The notes below the pieces were generated by a model that searched no databases, had not been told where the DNA came from, and saw nothing but the letters and a program-made list of their open reading frames with translations. From the NCBI RefSeq assembly GCF_903969135.1, contig NZ_LR824569.1:1550001-1614000 (forward strand): DNA of 64,000 nt. Reading direction: 5' to 3'. Both the position numbers and the translations under genes were made by a program. The stretch comes from Chryseobacterium sp. JV274. GTDB taxonomy: Bacteria; Bacteroidota; Bacteroidia; Flavobacteriales; Weeksellaceae. Below, piece after piece: positions 1 to 8,677 of this stretch (the first letter of the stretch is position 1; every line of letters begins with the position of its first letter).

Positions 1-507
1 CCGGAAGATAAGTATGAAAAGTTTGACAAAAACATCAAGTTGAATACCGTTTCCAAAAAAGCATATAATGCAGATACAAAAAAATGGGACGACAACTATT
101 TCATGTCTGAAACTCAGAAATTCCTAAGCAAAGAAGAGGCTGACAAGATCTTAAAAAGAATGAAAGCCAACAGAGCTTTAAAGAATAAAGATATTCCTGA
201 GTATGAAAAATTGATCATTGACTTATACAAAGACTATTCTGCAGCAGGTTCTGAAGAACTGAATTCTCTTGCGTGGAACTTCTTTGAAAACGTAAGCAAT
301 AAAACATCTCTTGAAAAAGCAATTGCATGGGCACAGGAATCTGTAAAGAAAGATCAGAACTTTGCTAATACAGATACTCTGGCAAATCTTTACAATAAGA
401 TTGGGGATAAGAAAAATGCAAAAACATGGGCTGAAAAATCTATTGAGCTTGCAAAAAGTACAGGACAGGATTCTACTGATACCGAAAAATTATTGAAAAG
501 CCTTTAA
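1..507 (+). CDS. C-terminal part of a thioredoxin-family protein (truncated by window edge)
   Basis: The reading frame is already open at base 1 and ends with TAA at 505-507, so this is the last 168 residues of a longer gene. What remains is helical, with TPR-like alanine and lysine-rich helices (for example SLEKAIAWAQESVKKD near the end). This resembles the C-terminal helical tail of Bacteroidetes periplasmic thioredoxin-fold proteins, whose CxxC domain would lie upstream of the window. The redox domain itself is not visible, so the family call rests on the tail alone. An internal TTG at 40 is not a likely start. A strong terminator follows at 524-560. Confidence 0.6.
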   Translation, partial: PEDKYEKFDKNIKLNTVSKKAYNADTKKWDDNYFMSETQKFLSKEEADKILKRMKANRALKNKDIPEYEKLIIDLYKDYSAAGSEELNSLAWNFFENVSNKTSLEKAIAWAQESVKKDQNFANTDTLANLYNKIGDKKNAKTWAEKSIELAKSTGQDSTDTEKLLKSL

Positions 508-523
508 TAGGAATACATAAACC

Positions 524-560
524 AAAAACCGCAGAACTTTAGCAGTTCTGCGGTTTTTTT
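524..560 (+). terminator. Rho-independent terminator
   Basis: A 15-bp perfect stem (524-538 with 544-558, core ACCGCAGAACT) encloses a 5-nt loop and runs into seven or more T. It lies 17 nt after the stop of the thioredoxin-like gene. The A run on the left arm would also let it work on the opposite strand. Confidence 0.9.
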
Positions 561-724
561 ATATTGTTTAGGGAATAGATGTTGCCAACCGCCCCGTCAA
601 AAATTCTTTGAATTTTCCCCACCCCTCCAAAGGATGGGAATTTTCACGTCTTCAGCTGTAATATAAGTGGAAAATAAAGCTTTCTTTCTGTTTTATAGAT
701 ACAAAAGCTATTTACTCTCTTCTC

Positions 725-1747
725 TTAGTATTCAAACAGCACACTTCCCCAGGTAAATCCGCTTCCGAAAGCTGAAAGAAGTACCAAATCACCTCTTTTA
801 ATTTTCCCTTGTTCAATCGCTTCACTTAAAGCAATAGGAATAGAAGCAGCGGTTGTATTTCCGTATTTCTGAATATTGTTAAAGACTTTTTCATTCGGTA
901 ATCCGAATTTATCCTGTACAAACTGAGCAATTCTAAGATTCGCCTGGTGCGGAATGAACATATCTAGATCTTCAACTGTTTTCCCTGCTTTGTTCAATGC
1001 TTCCATCATCGTTTCAGGAAACCTTGTCACCGCATGTTTGAACACGAAGTTACCGTTCATGATTGGGTATACTTCTTTGTTGGTTACATTTTCAGGCTCT
1101 TTTCTCATTCTGTCACTCCATCCGAATTTTGAACCCGGGAACTGCGTACAAAGTTCGTCTGCATATTTACCTTCAGAATGCATATTCACCGCTAAAATAT
1201 CTCCTGAATTTTCATCTTCTGAAGCTGAAAGTACAACTGCTCCTGCTCCATCTCCGAAAATAACAGAAACTCCTCTGCCTTCATCAGAAAAATCTAATCC
1301 GAAAGAGTGAACCTCCGCTCCTACAACAAGAATATTTTTATAAGTACCTGATTTAATAAATGCATTGGCAACACTCATAGAATATACAAATCCCGAACAT
1401 TGATTTCTCACGTCCAGTGCTCCAATTGTATCGCATCCCAACATATCCTGAAGCAATACTCCGCTCCCAGGAAAATAGTAATCCGGAGAAAGGGTTGCAA
1501 AAACAATAAAATCAATATCTTTTGAGGTAAGACCTGCGTTCTGAATGGCTTTTTCTGAGGCTTTAAACGCTAAATAAGCAGTAGTTTCCTGAGCGTCATT
1601 CCTGTTTTTTCTATGTCTGCGTTCCTTGATACCCGTTCTTTCCGTAATCCATTCATCATTGGTCGTCATTAGTTTTGCTAAATCATCATTTGTAACAACG
1701 TTATCTGGAACATAAAATCCCACACCTTTTATTGTACTTTTAATCAT
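725..1747 (-). CDS. fabH: 3-oxoacyl-ACP synthase III (FabH)
   Basis: Beta-ketoacyl-ACP synthase III, which condenses acetyl-CoA or another short acyl-CoA with malonyl-ACP to start fatty-acid synthesis; soluble and cytoplasmic. All three residues of the thiolase-fold active site are visible: Cys117 in RNQCSGF, His267 in FIPHQANLRI and Asn297 in KYGNTTAAS. The 340-residue length is normal. I chose the ATG at 1747 (MIKSTIKGVGFYVP) rather than the upstream TTG at 1768, because a promoter -7 element (TATCTTTG on this strand, 1766-1773) overlaps that TTG. Divergent from corA. Flavobacteria often carry more than one FabH, so it may be a paralogue with a different acyl preference. Confidence 0.95.
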   Translation of the reverse strand: MIKSTIKGVGFYVPDNVVTNDDLAKLMTTNDEWITERTGIKERRHRKNRNDAQETTAYLAFKASEKAIQNAGLTSKDIDFIVFATLSPDYYFPGSGVLLQDMLGCDTIGALDVRNQCSGFVYSMSVANAFIKSGTYKNILVVGAEVHSFGLDFSDEGRGVSVIFGDGAGAVVLSASEDENSGDILAVNMHSEGKYADELCTQFPGSKFGWSDRMRKEPENVTNKEVYPIMNGNFVFKHAVTRFPETMMEALNKAGKTVEDLDMFIPHQANLRIAQFVQDKFGLPNEKVFNNIQKYGNTTAASIPIALSEAIEQGKIKRGDLVLLSAFGSGFTWGSVLFEY

Positions 1748-1765
1748 ATAGTTTTTTAATTTTGG

Positions 1766-1773
1766 CAAAGATA
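1766..1773 (-). promoter_or_regulatory. Bacteroidetes-type -7 promoter element for fabH
   Basis: On the minus strand this reads TATCTTTG, an exact match to the Bacteroidetes -7 consensus TAnnTTTG, 18 nt before the fabH ATG. A TTTG that could serve as the -33 element lies 24 nt further upstream, slightly beyond the usual spacing. Confidence 0.55.
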
Positions 1774-1820
1774 AAACTTATTTAACACATAGTTTTTCAA
1801 AATATTAGTATTTTTACTTT

Positions 1821-2720
1821 ATGCCAATTGATACGATATACAGAACCTCCCAGTGCGAATGGGTAGATGTAGAGGCTCCTACTGCAGAAGACCTGAAATT
1901 TCTTCATGAAAGATATGAAATCAATAATCTTCTTCTGGAAGATACCATGGACCCCAACCACCTTCCCAAATATGAAGAGGACGGAAATATCAAATTCTTT
2001 CTCCTGCGTGAAAGTACAGAACTGGAAAGAAAGAATCTGAATACCATCAGTGACATCAGTACCAAGATCGGGATTTTTTTGGTGGAGAATACCATTATCA
2101 CCATCCACAGGATGAAAACCAGAAGTATCACCGAAGTCAAGAAGAAAGTTTCTTTAATTCAGGAAGACCTTAATCCTCAGCAGATCACACTGATGATTGC
2201 TATATTGATCATGAAAAGTTTTGATGATGAATCTTTAAGTCTGTTTGAAACTATGGACAATATAGAGAATGAGATTTTCCTTAAAAACACCAATCATACA
2301 AGCCAGATCCGCCGCCTTTATAAACTGAAACGAAAATCAGGATTGAATTCACGGGTACTGGTGATTTCTACGGATGCCATTGATAAATTTAAATTATTGA
2401 ATTTACAGGACTCCGAAATTGTTGATTTGAAAGATAAACATAAAGATGTAGTGGCAGATTTTGATCACTTGAATATTCAGATCACCAACCTTATTTCCAT
2501 GTTCCTGGCACTTTCGGATCAAAAGGCCAACCAGGTTATGAAAGTTCTGGCTATCTATTCTATTTACTTCTTACCGATCACCTTTATTGCCGGGGTTTAT
2601 GGGATGAATTTCGATAATATGCCTGAACTTCATCATAAATACGGATATTTTATAACGCTGGGAGCTATGGCTACGGTCATGATCAGTACGTTTATTTATG
2701 TAAGACGTAAACAATGGTGA
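1821..2720 (+). CDS. corA: CorA-family magnesium/divalent cation transporter
   Basis: CorA-type channel for Mg2+ (or Co2+/Ni2+) in the inner membrane. The 299-residue protein has the family layout: an acidic cytoplasmic N-terminal domain, a long helical stretch (about 120-240), then two C-terminal transmembrane helices (about 241-260 and 276-294). The first helix ends in the signature YGMN at residues 260-263. The ATG at 1821 gives a full-length protein. Divergent from fabH across a 73-nt gap. A ZntB-like zinc exporter is a remote alternative, but GMN with this length fits CorA. Confidence 0.93.
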   Translation: MPIDTIYRTSQCEWVDVEAPTAEDLKFLHERYEINNLLLEDTMDPNHLPKYEEDGNIKFFLLRESTELERKNLNTISDISTKIGIFLVENTIITIHRMKTRSITEVKKKVSLIQEDLNPQQITLMIAILIMKSFDDESLSLFETMDNIENEIFLKNTNHTSQIRRLYKLKRKSGLNSRVLVISTDAIDKFKLLNLQDSEIVDLKDKHKDVVADFDHLNIQITNLISMFLALSDQKANQVMKVLAIYSIYFLPITFIAGVYGMNFDNMPELHHKYGYFITLGAMATVMISTFIYVRRKQW

Positions 2721-2827
2721 TTAATTTTTATATAAGCACAAAGACGCAAAGATTTTATCTTCGATAAAAATATAAACCGGTTGATTGCTTTTTGCCTTTA
2801 ACCCAAACACCATCAAGACAAAATACC

Positions 2828-4414
2828 ATGACCTCCGAAAACCTCAACAAAATCATGGAAGATTCTTCTCTTTCGCAGGCCTCCAAAGATAAACTGGCTG
2901 CTTTGCATGAGAATATATCTGCCAAAGAATTCTCTGATCTCCTGGATCAGTCTGGGAATCAGTATATAGAGTTTGTGCAGGAAGGTGGTGGTGTCTGGGG
3001 AAGTGCACTGGTAGGCTATCTTTACGGACTGGAAATATTTGGTATCCGTTTTCTGAAAGTAGCCGGAACGAGTGCCGGAGCCATTAATACGATGCTCATT
3101 GCGGCCTGTAAAACCAAAGAAGAGCCCAAAAGTGAGCTTATCAAAGATATCCTTTTCAGCTGGGATTTTTCCGATTTTATGGATGGAAAAACTTATGTAA
3201 AAACGACGCTGCATGCAATGCTTAACAATAAGGATTTTTTTAAGATCAATGCCATTATTGCTGCGATCCTGTTCATTATCCTGATCAGTATTCCTTTTTT
3301 GGTTTCTTCAGCTACTATACTGAATGCCAAACTGATGTTTTTGATTCCTCTGATTCCGGCTGTCATTCTCTTTTTCTGCATTCAAAAACTGTATAATAAT
3401 TTTAGGAAAGAAAACAGCGGTCTCAATCCCGGAAATGTTTTCCAGAATACCATGCAAAATGCACTGGATCAATTTGGAATCAAAACGGTGGCCCACCTCA
3501 ACGAGAAATTTATTCAGAAAGAACGGAATCTTAACCTCAACTACCGGTATGGAAACGGTCAGGAATATTATATAGTGACTCTGCAGAATATCGAAAAGAT
3601 TAAAATAAAAAATAAGGAACATATTGATCAGACCCGATATCGAATTTTCTATGAAAGTGCCCTCAATAATGATTATTATAAAAACAATCCGTTTTACCTT
3701 CTCAAATCTGAATATGTTGTCATTACCACCGATATCAATGCTAAAATTAAGGTGGAACTTCCTACAATGGCCAATCTCTATTGGTCCGAAGAGGAACTGA
3801 AGCACATCAGCCCGGCGGAATTTGTAAGAGCATCTATGGCTGTTCCTTTTTTCTTTGAACCTTTTCAGAAACAGATCAATAAAGATGACAGCTCTGTAAA
3901 ATACGCCTGGAGATATTGGATGAATACCAAACCGGAAGATATCAACCCTGCCGGGGTTTTCATTGATGGAGGCAGTATTTCCAACTTTCCTATTGACCTG
4001 TTTCATGCCGATGAAGTTTTTTATCCAAGAATGCCTCTTTTCGGAGTACAGCTGACTAGTGATTCTGCTATTCTTTCGGAAAGAGGGAAAACCAGTGCAG
4101 AAATCATGAAAACACCCTTCAGCTATGCCGGAAATATCATCAGTACGTTGAAAGGTTTTAATGACAAAACTTTCCTTACCAAACATACTTTTTACCGTTT
4201 ATACAGTATACAGAGTGTGAACTGCGGTACCAGCAGCTGGCTGAATTTCTTTATGAAAAAAGAGGAAAAGGAAGAACTTTTCAACAGAGGTTTCCAGGCA
4301 GCCCTTGATTTTCTCAATGGTTTCGACTGGGAAAAATACAAATATGAACGCATGATGCTCACCATGAAAGAGAAGAAAATACTGAAAGAAGAGGATACGC
4401 CGACGGTGGGATAA
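2828..4414 (+). CDS. Patatin-like phospholipase with internal membrane helices
   Basis: Patatin-family serine lipid acyl hydrolase. The catalytic parts are present: oxyanion-hole loop EGGGVWG (about residues 52-58), nucleophile elbow GTSAG with Ser82, and the dyad aspartate in FIDGG (Asp380). Two hydrophobic helices (about 141-160 and 168-186) lie between elbow and aspartate, so the enzyme is probably membrane anchored, which is unusual for a patatin. The ATG at 2828 gives 528 residues; the in-frame TTG at 2792 is less likely. It stands alone after corA. The substrate is unknown; membrane phospholipids are the family expectation. Confidence 0.9.
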   Translation: MTSENLNKIMEDSSLSQASKDKLAALHENISAKEFSDLLDQSGNQYIEFVQEGGGVWGSALVGYLYGLEIFGIRFLKVAGTSAGAINTMLIAACKTKEEPKSELIKDILFSWDFSDFMDGKTYVKTTLHAMLNNKDFFKINAIIAAILFIILISIPFLVSSATILNAKLMFLIPLIPAVILFFCIQKLYNNFRKENSGLNPGNVFQNTMQNALDQFGIKTVAHLNEKFIQKERNLNLNYRYGNGQEYYIVTLQNIEKIKIKNKEHIDQTRYRIFYESALNNDYYKNNPFYLLKSEYVVITTDINAKIKVELPTMANLYWSEEELKHISPAEFVRASMAVPFFFEPFQKQINKDDSSVKYAWRYWMNTKPEDINPAGVFIDGGSISNFPIDLFHADEVFYPRMPLFGVQLTSDSAILSERGKTSAEIMKTPFSYAGNIISTLKGFNDKTFLTKHTFYRLYSIQSVNCGTSSWLNFFMKKEEKEELFNRGFQAALDFLNGFDWEKYKYERMMLTMKEKKILKEEDTPTVG

Positions 4415-4452
4415 GGATTTTTAGGTATTTTAGCCGAAAAGCAAATTTAATC

Positions 4453-4953
4453 ATGAAATACATCTGCCAATGCTGCGGGGAAGAAAAAGAAGACTGGCCG
4501 GCAATAGCCTATTCATACCCTTATTTTTATTCCTGCTTATCCGAAGAAGAATTAAAAAATGCTGAACTCAGTTCAGACCTGTGTGTCGTCAAAGATCCTG
4601 AAAATACACACCGATTTATCCGCACAGTTCTTGTGCAGGAAGTTAATGATGACTGCAGAGATCTGGATTATGGAATATGGGTTTCATTGAGTGAGAAGAG
4701 CTATAATGAATATGTTGAGAATTACGATAATAAGGAATTTGAAGCTGAATATTTCGGATGGCTTTCTACCTATCTTCCGGATTATGATTTTCAGGAAAGC
4801 GTTCCTACAACTGTGGTGGTAAATAATGCAATCGGCAGGCCATTTGTTTATCCTCACCAAAGCTATGAACATCCTTTTGTACATGATTTTTATAATGGAA
4901 TTACAAAGGAAGAAGCAGAGAAAAGAATCAACAGGATTTTAAATAAAGAATAA
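4453..4953 (+). CDS. DUF2199 domain protein
   Basis: A 166-residue cytoplasmic protein that matches the DUF2199 pattern: an N-terminal CxxC pair (YICQCCGEE) that could bind metal, then a segment with HRFIRTVL and GIWVSLSEKSYNEY, and an acidic alpha/beta core. The biochemical role of the family is not known. It is the first of three closely packed genes; its TAA is followed directly by the ATG at 4954, so they are probably co-transcribed. Confidence 0.8.
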   Translation: MKYICQCCGEEKEDWPAIAYSYPYFYSCLSEEELKNAELSSDLCVVKDPENTHRFIRTVLVQEVNDDCRDLDYGIWVSLSEKSYNEYVENYDNKEFEAEYFGWLSTYLPDYDFQESVPTTVVVNNAIGRPFVYPHQSYEHPFVHDFYNGITKEEAEKRINRILNKE

Positions 4954-5427
4954 ATGAACTGGATTATCAGAAGTACAAAGAAAGTAAAATTCCATACCAA
5001 TCTTCAGGAAATTTTAAAGCCTATATGGGATGATCTGACTATTTATCACTGGATCTTAACTGATCTGGATTTTATATCTGAACAGCCACTTCCCATTAAT
5101 TTTGATGAAGATTTTTTTGTTTTGGATCATCGGGAATTTGAAAAGCTTTATCAAAGCAATACTCAGATGATTTGGGGGATAATATCCGCTGTTCCAAATA
5201 ATATTGTACCAGATACTTCATTAATCTCTAAACTATCTGCTGAAGATTCCATCGTTTGGGAACCTAATCATTTTTTAATTCAGGAAAGTATTTTAGAAAT
5301 TATTGCTTTTGATAGCGGGTATACTATAGTAAAGTTTAAAGAAAAAAATCTTTCAGATAAATTTAAAGAATATTTTCAGGAACAGGCAGTAGATCTGCAA
5401 AAGTTCAATGAAAAATATATGAGTTGA
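4954..5427 (+). CDS. Hypothetical protein (157 aa)
   Basis: I do not recognise the family. The protein is acidic, soluble and rich in aromatics, with no signal peptide or membrane helix, and looks like a small alpha/beta fold. The start codon abuts the stop of the DUF2199 gene and the end lies 2 nt before the next ATG, so translation is probably coupled. Paired hypothetical genes behind DUF2199-type proteins are often immunity-like or housekeeping accessories, but nothing here shows which. Confidence 0.7.
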   Translation: MNWIIRSTKKVKFHTNLQEILKPIWDDLTIYHWILTDLDFISEQPLPINFDEDFFVLDHREFEKLYQSNTQMIWGIISAVPNNIVPDTSLISKLSAEDSIVWEPNHFLIQESILEIIAFDSGYTIVKFKEKNLSDKFKEYFQEQAVDLQKFNEKYMS

Positions 5428-5429
5428 AC

Positions 5430-5882
5430 ATGAAAAAATTTATCTCTGAAAAATTTCATATTATTCTTTTGGTACTCACTTTAGGATTGATCATATTCTG
5501 CATGGTAGACGAGAATTTATGGGTAAAAAAAATGCTCAAAAGTCCTAAATATACAATTGGAGAGGCTATTACGGATTGGCATCCAAAGAATAACAATGGT
5601 GTAGGAACAGATTATAGCTATCAGGTTAGTAATAAAATATATTATAAAACAACAAATTGTTCTTACAAAAAAGGAGATAAATTTCTCATCATTTTTGATT
5701 CTATAAAACCTAAAAATGCAAAAGTTCTTGACATTTATTCTATTGAGAATTATCTTATAGATTTAAAAATTCCCGCAAAAGGCTGGAAATATCAAGATGT
5801 CCCTTTTAATATTGATAGTAATACAATAAAGAAATATATTCAGGACTGGAATGTAGAACCTTTTGAATACATAGAAAAGTAA
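5430..5882 (+). CDS. Hypothetical single-pass membrane protein (150 aa)
   Basis: The N-terminus has a hydrophobic helix (about residues 9-25, IILLVLTLGLIIFCMVD) after a positively charged MKKFISEK, so the protein is anchored in the inner membrane with its soluble remainder probably outside. The rest is lysine and tyrosine rich with a beta-strand pattern. The ATG at 5430 is preferred to an in-frame TTG at 5424. It is third in the 4453-5882 operon; function unknown. Confidence 0.7.
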   Translation: MKKFISEKFHIILLVLTLGLIIFCMVDENLWVKKMLKSPKYTIGEAITDWHPKNNNGVGTDYSYQVSNKIYYKTTNCSYKKGDKFLIIFDSIKPKNAKVLDIYSIENYLIDLKIPAKGWKYQDVPFNIDSNTIKKYIQDWNVEPFEYIEK

Positions 5883-5924
5883 GTTGAACTCATTTAATTA
5901 AAGTCCAACTTTACTTTTACTCTG

Positions 5925-6455
5925 TTATAAAGCATCCAAAAACTCCAGATACATCGGAACACTTCTGTTGATCCATTCATCGGAAGAATCTCTTTCAATT
6001 CCGTAGTAAACAAAAGGTTCTTTATAATCTGCTTTTATATAATCAAACGTCAATTCATAAGGCCTGAAAAGCTCCTTCATGGTATATTTATACTCTCCGG
6101 ATGTACTGTATCCTTCTTCATCAATTCCAGCAGTAACAGCCAGTGACATTTTCTTTCCTGCAAGCTTGAAACCACTGTTGCTTCCATACGCCCAACCATA
6201 TAAAACCACCTCATCCAACCATTGTTTTAAAAGTGGCGGGCTGCTGAACCAGTAAAAAGGAAACTGAAATACAATTTTATCATAAGATTCCATCAACTTC
6301 TGCTCCTGAGTTACATTGATTTTTCCATCAGGATAAGCTTCGTATAATTGATGAACCGTATATTTTTCAGGATATTTTTTTAATTCGTCAGTCCATTTTT
6401 TATTGATCACAGATTTTTCAATATCAGGATGGATAATAATTACTAAAGTCTTCAT
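5925..6455 (-). CDS. NAD(P)H-dependent oxidoreductase (flavodoxin-fold quinone reductase)
   Basis: A 176-residue flavodoxin-like enzyme of the KefF/MdaB/YwrO type, which uses NAD(P)H and FMN or FAD to make two-electron reductions of quinones or other electrophiles. Seen: a beta-1 strand with the phosphate loop (TLVIIIHPDIEKS), the family segment FQFPFYWFSSPPLLKQWLD and the following VLYGWAYG. It is divergent from an HxlR regulator, the arrangement typical of electrophile- or redox-inducible reductases. A -7 element (TAATTTTG, minus strand, 6475-6482) lies 19 nt before the ATG. Confidence 0.9.
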   Translation of the reverse strand: MKTLVIIIHPDIEKSVINKKWTDELKKYPEKYTVHQLYEAYPDGKINVTQEQKLMESYDKIVFQFPFYWFSSPPLLKQWLDEVVLYGWAYGSNSGFKLAGKKMSLAVTAGIDEEGYSTSGEYKYTMKELFRPYELTFDYIKADYKEPFVYYGIERDSSDEWINRSVPMYLEFLDAL

Positions 6456-6474
6456 TATGTTTAAATTTCTATTA

Positions 6475-6544
6475 CAAAATTACGATACGTAACTTACATT
6501 TTGTACATTAGCCACCCATTGTATGGTACTATAAAAAATGTAAG
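6475..6544. promoter_or_regulatory. Divergent promoter/operator region of the oxidoreductase-HxlR pair
   Basis: The region holds a minus-strand -7 element (CAAAATTA on plus, 6475-6482) and a perfect 11-bp inverted repeat, ACTTACATTTT at 6492-6502 with AAAATGTAAGT at 6535-6545, the right arm ending just before the HxlR start. A second small palindrome GTAACTTAC overlaps the left arm. This is a plausible HxlR operator; binding is inferred. Confidence 0.45.
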
Positions 6545-6546
6545 TA

Positions 6547-6924
6547 ATGACTAAAATAAAGGAAACTTCAACGAATTTTGCCAATAAAAAAGCGCTTGCT
6601 GATGAATGTCCGGAAATCTATGCTTCCAACATTATCGGGGGACAATGGGCATTGGCTATCTGCTGTTATCTGATCAATGGAAAAATGAGATTCGGAGAAC
6701 TGAGAAAAAAGCTTCAGAATATTACAGAGCGTATGCTTACTCTTCAGCTTCGCAGGCTGGAGGAGGACAAAATCATTACCAGAACAGTATTTGCCGAAGT
6801 TCCTCCAAGGGTAGAATATGAGCTTACAGAAATCGGGTACAAGCTGAAACCCATTATCCTCGAGTTTGAAAAATGGGGAAATGAGCATAAAGAAGTAGTG
6901 AATAAAGCTACAAAGAATGATTGA
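6547..6924 (+). CDS. HxlR-family transcriptional regulator
   Basis: A 125-residue winged-helix regulator. The HxlR core is clear: GGQWALAICCYLINGKMRF followed by GELRKKLQNITERMLTLQL (recognition helix) and the wing RTVFAEVPPRVEYELTEIG. A Cys-Pro pair before the core (DECPEIY, Cys21) sits where YodB/HypR-type members carry their redox-sensing cysteine, so it may sense quinones or disulfide stress and control the divergent oxidoreductase. That role is inferred from family and neighbour. Confidence 0.9.
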   Translation: MTKIKETSTNFANKKALADECPEIYASNIIGGQWALAICCYLINGKMRFGELRKKLQNITERMLTLQLRRLEEDKIITRTVFAEVPPRVEYELTEIGYKLKPIILEFEKWGNEHKEVVNKATKND

Positions 6925-6991
6925 GATTCCTACGGAGTGACAAAAAAGAAGTGTTTGACATTATTTACACACTCTGTCATTCCGTAGGAAT
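6925..6991. repeat. Inverted repeat, REP-like or bidirectional terminator
   Basis: Arms GATTCCTACGGAGTGACA (6925-6942) and TGTCATTCCGTAGGAAT (6975-6991) pair with one mismatch around a 32-nt AT-rich loop. It starts directly at the HxlR stop codon and ends 9 nt before the stop of the converging tag gene. The flush placement between convergent genes suggests a terminator; the sequence also looks like a dispersed palindromic element. Confidence 0.6.
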
Positions 6992-7000
6992 TTATGTTTA

Positions 7001-7561
7001 TTATTGATCCAAACTTCTCTTCCACAAAGGTTTTTGAGCCAAAACTTTTGAATGTATCGGACAGGTTTCATGATGGGCTCCTTTCAGATATCCGGTACTC
7101 ATGAGAAATTCGTTGACAATCTCTCCACCTGTGAATTTGAATGTTTTTTTGAATAACTTCATCCATTCCTGCAATGTTTTAGGATGATGATGTTCCAGCC
7201 ATTTTTCAAATGACCCGAATTCTTTCTGAAGCTCTAAAATCGTTCTGGCATTTTCAATCGCAGCATTTACCTTTAATTTATTTCTGATAATTCCGCTGTC
7301 ATTCAACAGTCTTTCGCGGTCTTCTTCTGTATATGCTGCTATTTTCTGAATATTAAAATGATCATAGGCTTTTCTGAAACTGTCTTCTTTTTTCAGAACG
7401 GTTTCCCAGCTTAAGCCTGCCTGGTTGATTTCCAGAATCAGCCTTCCAAACAATTCATTATCATCATGAATTGAAAATCCATAATAGTGGTCATGATAAT
7501 TTTTGTGCAGTTCTTTTCTGCTTTCGGGCTGCATACCTTCTATTGCTAAACAATAACTCAT
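7001..7561 (-). CDS. tag: DNA-3-methyladenine glycosylase I
   Basis: Helix-hairpin-helix base-excision enzyme that removes 3-methyladenine from alkylated DNA. The zinc-snap residues of the Tag family are present: Cys4 at the N-terminus, a histidine in HKNYHDHYYG, and His/Cys in the C-terminal GAHHETCPIH. The conserved core NQAGLSWETVL and the later GGEIVNEFLMSTGYL match the family, and 186 residues is the usual length. It stands alone, converging on the HxlR gene. Confidence 0.95.
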   Translation of the reverse strand: MSYCLAIEGMQPESRKELHKNYHDHYYGFSIHDDNELFGRLILEINQAGLSWETVLKKEDSFRKAYDHFNIQKIAAYTEEDRERLLNDSGIIRNKLKVNAAIENARTILELQKEFGSFEKWLEHHHPKTLQEWMKLFKKTFKFTGGEIVNEFLMSTGYLKGAHHETCPIHSKVLAQKPLWKRSLDQ

Positions 7562-7724
7562 TACAATATTCTGTTTAAATTCTAAATAATGTTGTAAAAA
7601 TAAATCAGGTTTGTGACAACTGTCCGTCAGTAGTGATTTTTATTTTTTAAATTTAATGATAATTCCATTTATTTTATCCTGCTCACAGAATATTCAGTAG
7701 TTTAGAGGATCCTAAAACGCTATC

Positions 7725-8639
7725 ATGAAATCACTGTTTTCTATTATCTTTATTGTATGTTCTATTGTTTTAAATGCACAGAATCTATATTCTAAAGCCT
7801 ATGGAAATCCAAAAAACATTCCTGTTATTTTTATTCATGGAGGACCGAGCGGAAATGCCACTTTATTTGAAGGAACTACAGCTCAAAAGCTGGCTGATAA
7901 AGGATTTTATGTCATTGTCTATGACAGACGCGGTGAAGGCCGTTCAAAAGATGAAAATGCCACTATGACTTTTAAAGAAAGTTTTGAAGATTTAAAAGGA
8001 ATTTACACAGCTTATCATATTAAAAAAGCAAATATTCTTGCTCACAGTTTCGGTGGAATTATCGGGACTCTATTCACTTCACAATTTCCTGAAAAAGTAA
8101 ATTCTCTGACTCTTGCCGGAGCTTTATTTACCCAGCAGGAAACTTATGATCATATTTTAAAACAGGCAAAAGAACATTTTAAAAATGATTCTGTACAGCT
8201 CAAAGAGATTTCGGAAATAGAAAATCTGGATAAAAATTCTGCGGCCTATAGAAAAAGATGTTATGAAATGGCCGGTAAGCTGAGTTTCTTCGATATGCCC
8301 AATCCTACTCCCAAAAGTGAAATGCTGAGAAACGAATACAAGGCAGGTGAGTTTTATAAAAACAATATAAGAAATCCTGATTCACCCCTTAAATTCTATA
8401 AAAATGAAACTCTGAACAATCTGGATAATACTCCCGTTCTAAAAGACATCCGAAAAAAAGGAATTCCCATTTTTGCAGTGTATGGCAAGGATGACGGAAT
8501 ATTTTCAGAAAAACAGCTGAATGATCTTAAAAATATCGTTGGGGTGAAAAATTTCAGACTTATCGACAACTGTTCCCATTATTTATTTGTAGACCAGCAG
8601 GAGGATTTTTTACAATTTATTAAGCTTACATTAAAATAA
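7725..8639 (+). CDS. Secreted alpha/beta hydrolase (proline iminopeptidase-like)
   Basis: A 304-residue alpha/beta hydrolase with a Sec signal peptide (about residues 1-18, ending in NAQ), so it acts in the periplasm. Seen: oxyanion motif HGGPSGN, nucleophile elbow AHSFGG, a late aspartate in YGKDDGIF and the catalytic histidine in DNCSHYLF. HGGPG-type motifs are typical of prolyl aminopeptidases, so peptide or ester hydrolysis is likely, but the substrate cannot be read from sequence. Confidence 0.88.
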   Translation: MKSLFSIIFIVCSIVLNAQNLYSKAYGNPKNIPVIFIHGGPSGNATLFEGTTAQKLADKGFYVIVYDRRGEGRSKDENATMTFKESFEDLKGIYTAYHIKKANILAHSFGGIIGTLFTSQFPEKVNSLTLAGALFTQQETYDHILKQAKEHFKNDSVQLKEISEIENLDKNSAAYRKRCYEMAGKLSFFDMPNPTPKSEMLRNEYKAGEFYKNNIRNPDSPLKFYKNETLNNLDNTPVLKDIRKKGIPIFAVYGKDDGIFSEKQLNDLKNIVGVKNFRLIDNCSHYLFVDQQEDFLQFIKLTLK

Positions 8640-8643
8640 AGTG

Positions 8644-8651
8644 TAGTTTTG
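8644..8651 (+). promoter_or_regulatory. -7 promoter element upstream of the DoxD operon
   Basis: TAGTTTTG matches TAnnTTTG exactly and lies just after the hydrolase stop codon. A start of transcription about 5-8 nt downstream would leave no leader for the ATG at 8657 and a short leader for the ATG at 8678, which favours the latter. No good -33 TTTG is seen. Confidence 0.4.
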
Positions 8652-8677
8652 TAACCATGCCCCATTCAGGACTCCAT

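Noticed and set aside
954..1310. A plus-strand ORF of 118 codons inside fabH
   Set aside because: It lies entirely within fabH on the opposite strand; the fabH frame has all catalytic residues, so the other is a shadow.
3308..4186. A 292-codon minus-strand ORF inside the patatin gene
   Set aside because: Low-complexity Phe/Ile/Lys composition typical of antisense of AT-rich coding sequence, with the patatin motifs intact on the other strand.
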